Origin: Sulfitobacter sp. EhC04
Lineage (GTDB): Bacteria; Pseudomonadota; Alphaproteobacteria; Rhodobacterales; Rhodobacteraceae
Length of the DNA stretch: 64,000 nt
Assembly (NCBI RefSeq): GCF_001650875.1
Contig: NZ_LXYI01000023.1
Location: 1-64,000, forward strand
Direction: 5' to 3'
Made by a program: the position numbers and the translations under genes. Shown piece after piece: positions 63,665 through 64,000 of the stretch (the first letter of the stretch is position 1; each line of letters opens with the position of its first letter). A model generated the notes under the pieces. The model did no database searches. It was not told the origin of the DNA and saw nothing but the letters and a program-made list of their open reading frames with translations.

Positions 63665-64000
63665 TGCCGAACGTGACGCCGGGTCGCGCATTTCTTGCGC
63701 GGCTCGCCCGTTTTGGTGTGGTGCTGGGGATGATCCTGCTGGCGTTGATCGCCGGTTTGGTTGTGCTTCAGGTTGCCGCGCGGAATTTCTTTGACGCGGG
63801 CCTGCCGTGGGCAGACGAGCTGGCCCGCTTCAGTTGCATCGCGCTGGTGTTCTTTGCGGTGCCTTGTCTGGCAGGCCGTCAGGTGCTGGTTTCGGTGTCG
63901 ATGCTGCCTGACATGGTGCGCCCCGCCCTGCGCCGCTGGCTGGTGCTGATCGCGGATCTGGCCACCTTGGGCTTTGCCGCACTGATGATCTGGAGCTTTG
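63664..64000 (+). CDS. TRAP small membrane subunit (DctQ family), partial
   Basis: The first 112 residues before the window ends. Helix 1 is GVVLGMILLALIAGLVVLQVAARNFF, then GLPWADELARFSCIALVFFAVPCLAGR, the DctQ pattern. ATG at 63664 shares its A with the preceding TAA. The large subunit presumably follows outside the window. Confidence 0.88.
   Translation, partial: MPNVTPGRAFLARLARFGVVLGMILLALIAGLVVLQVAARNFFDAGLPWADELARFSCIALVFFAVPCLAGRQVLVSVSMLPDMVRPALRRWLVLIADLATLGFAALMIWSF

Overview
The window looks like DNA from a marine alphaproteobacterium of the order Rhodobacterales (Roseobacter-type). The evidence is high G+C with strongly GC-biased third positions, a glpD-glpSTPQUV-glpK glycerol cluster, many ABC and TRAP importers each with its own regulator, and a parAB block next to a small DnaA-like replicase, a replicon type described from Rhodobacterales plasmids. 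It probably lies on a plasmid or chromid, or on a chromosome carrying an integrated one. I found no rRNA, tRNA or CRISPR array.

Layout. 1-2226: the start of an MFS exporter and an orphan sensor kinase. 2664-14525: the glycerol regulon, with glpR on the plus strand divergent from glpD-glpS-glpT-glpP-glpQ-(GIY-YIG insertion)-glpU-glpV-glpK-Fe-ADH. 14544-21420: an Asp/Glu racemase-family protein, a MarR regulator, and a branched-chain-type ABC importer with a hotdog thioesterase and a RidA protein. 22099-27650: small units, including chorismate mutase, a TetR-controlled membrane-protein operon with two clear operators, cytochrome c2, idi, a frameshifted GFA gene and a WYL regulator. 27601-36411: maleylacetate reductase, D-2-hydroxyacid dehydrogenase, a GntR regulator, a polyamine-type ABC importer and a 2OG-Fe(II) oxygenase, divergent from a nucleoside hydrolase. 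36435-43324: a hybrid kinase and OmpR-type regulator divergent from a phosphonate-type importer phnDCEE. 43366-49953: a TAXI-TRAP importer in one operon with a DctB/DctD-like pair whose regulator lacks GAFTGA. 50462-53915: parB, parA, an iteron-like region and the DnaA-like replicase. 55014-64000: two TRAP importers with AraC and LacI regulators around a CoA-transferase, an SDR and a GST-like gene.

How the parts work together. GlpSTPQUV imports glycerol, GlpK phosphorylates it and GlpD oxidises glycerol-3-phosphate, under GlpR. The other islands follow one plan: importer, local regulator and a few catabolic enzymes, which fits an accessory replicon for scavenging organic acids, nucleoside-like compounds and phosphonate-like compounds. 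The most informative sequence observations are an asymmetric GlpS/GlpT ATPase pair, a palindrome-flanked GIY-YIG gene inside the glp operon, two 104-bp palindromic repeats each directly after a stop codon, intercistronic stem-loops after four solute-binding-protein genes, and a perfect 22-bp palindrome directly after parB that may be the centromere.
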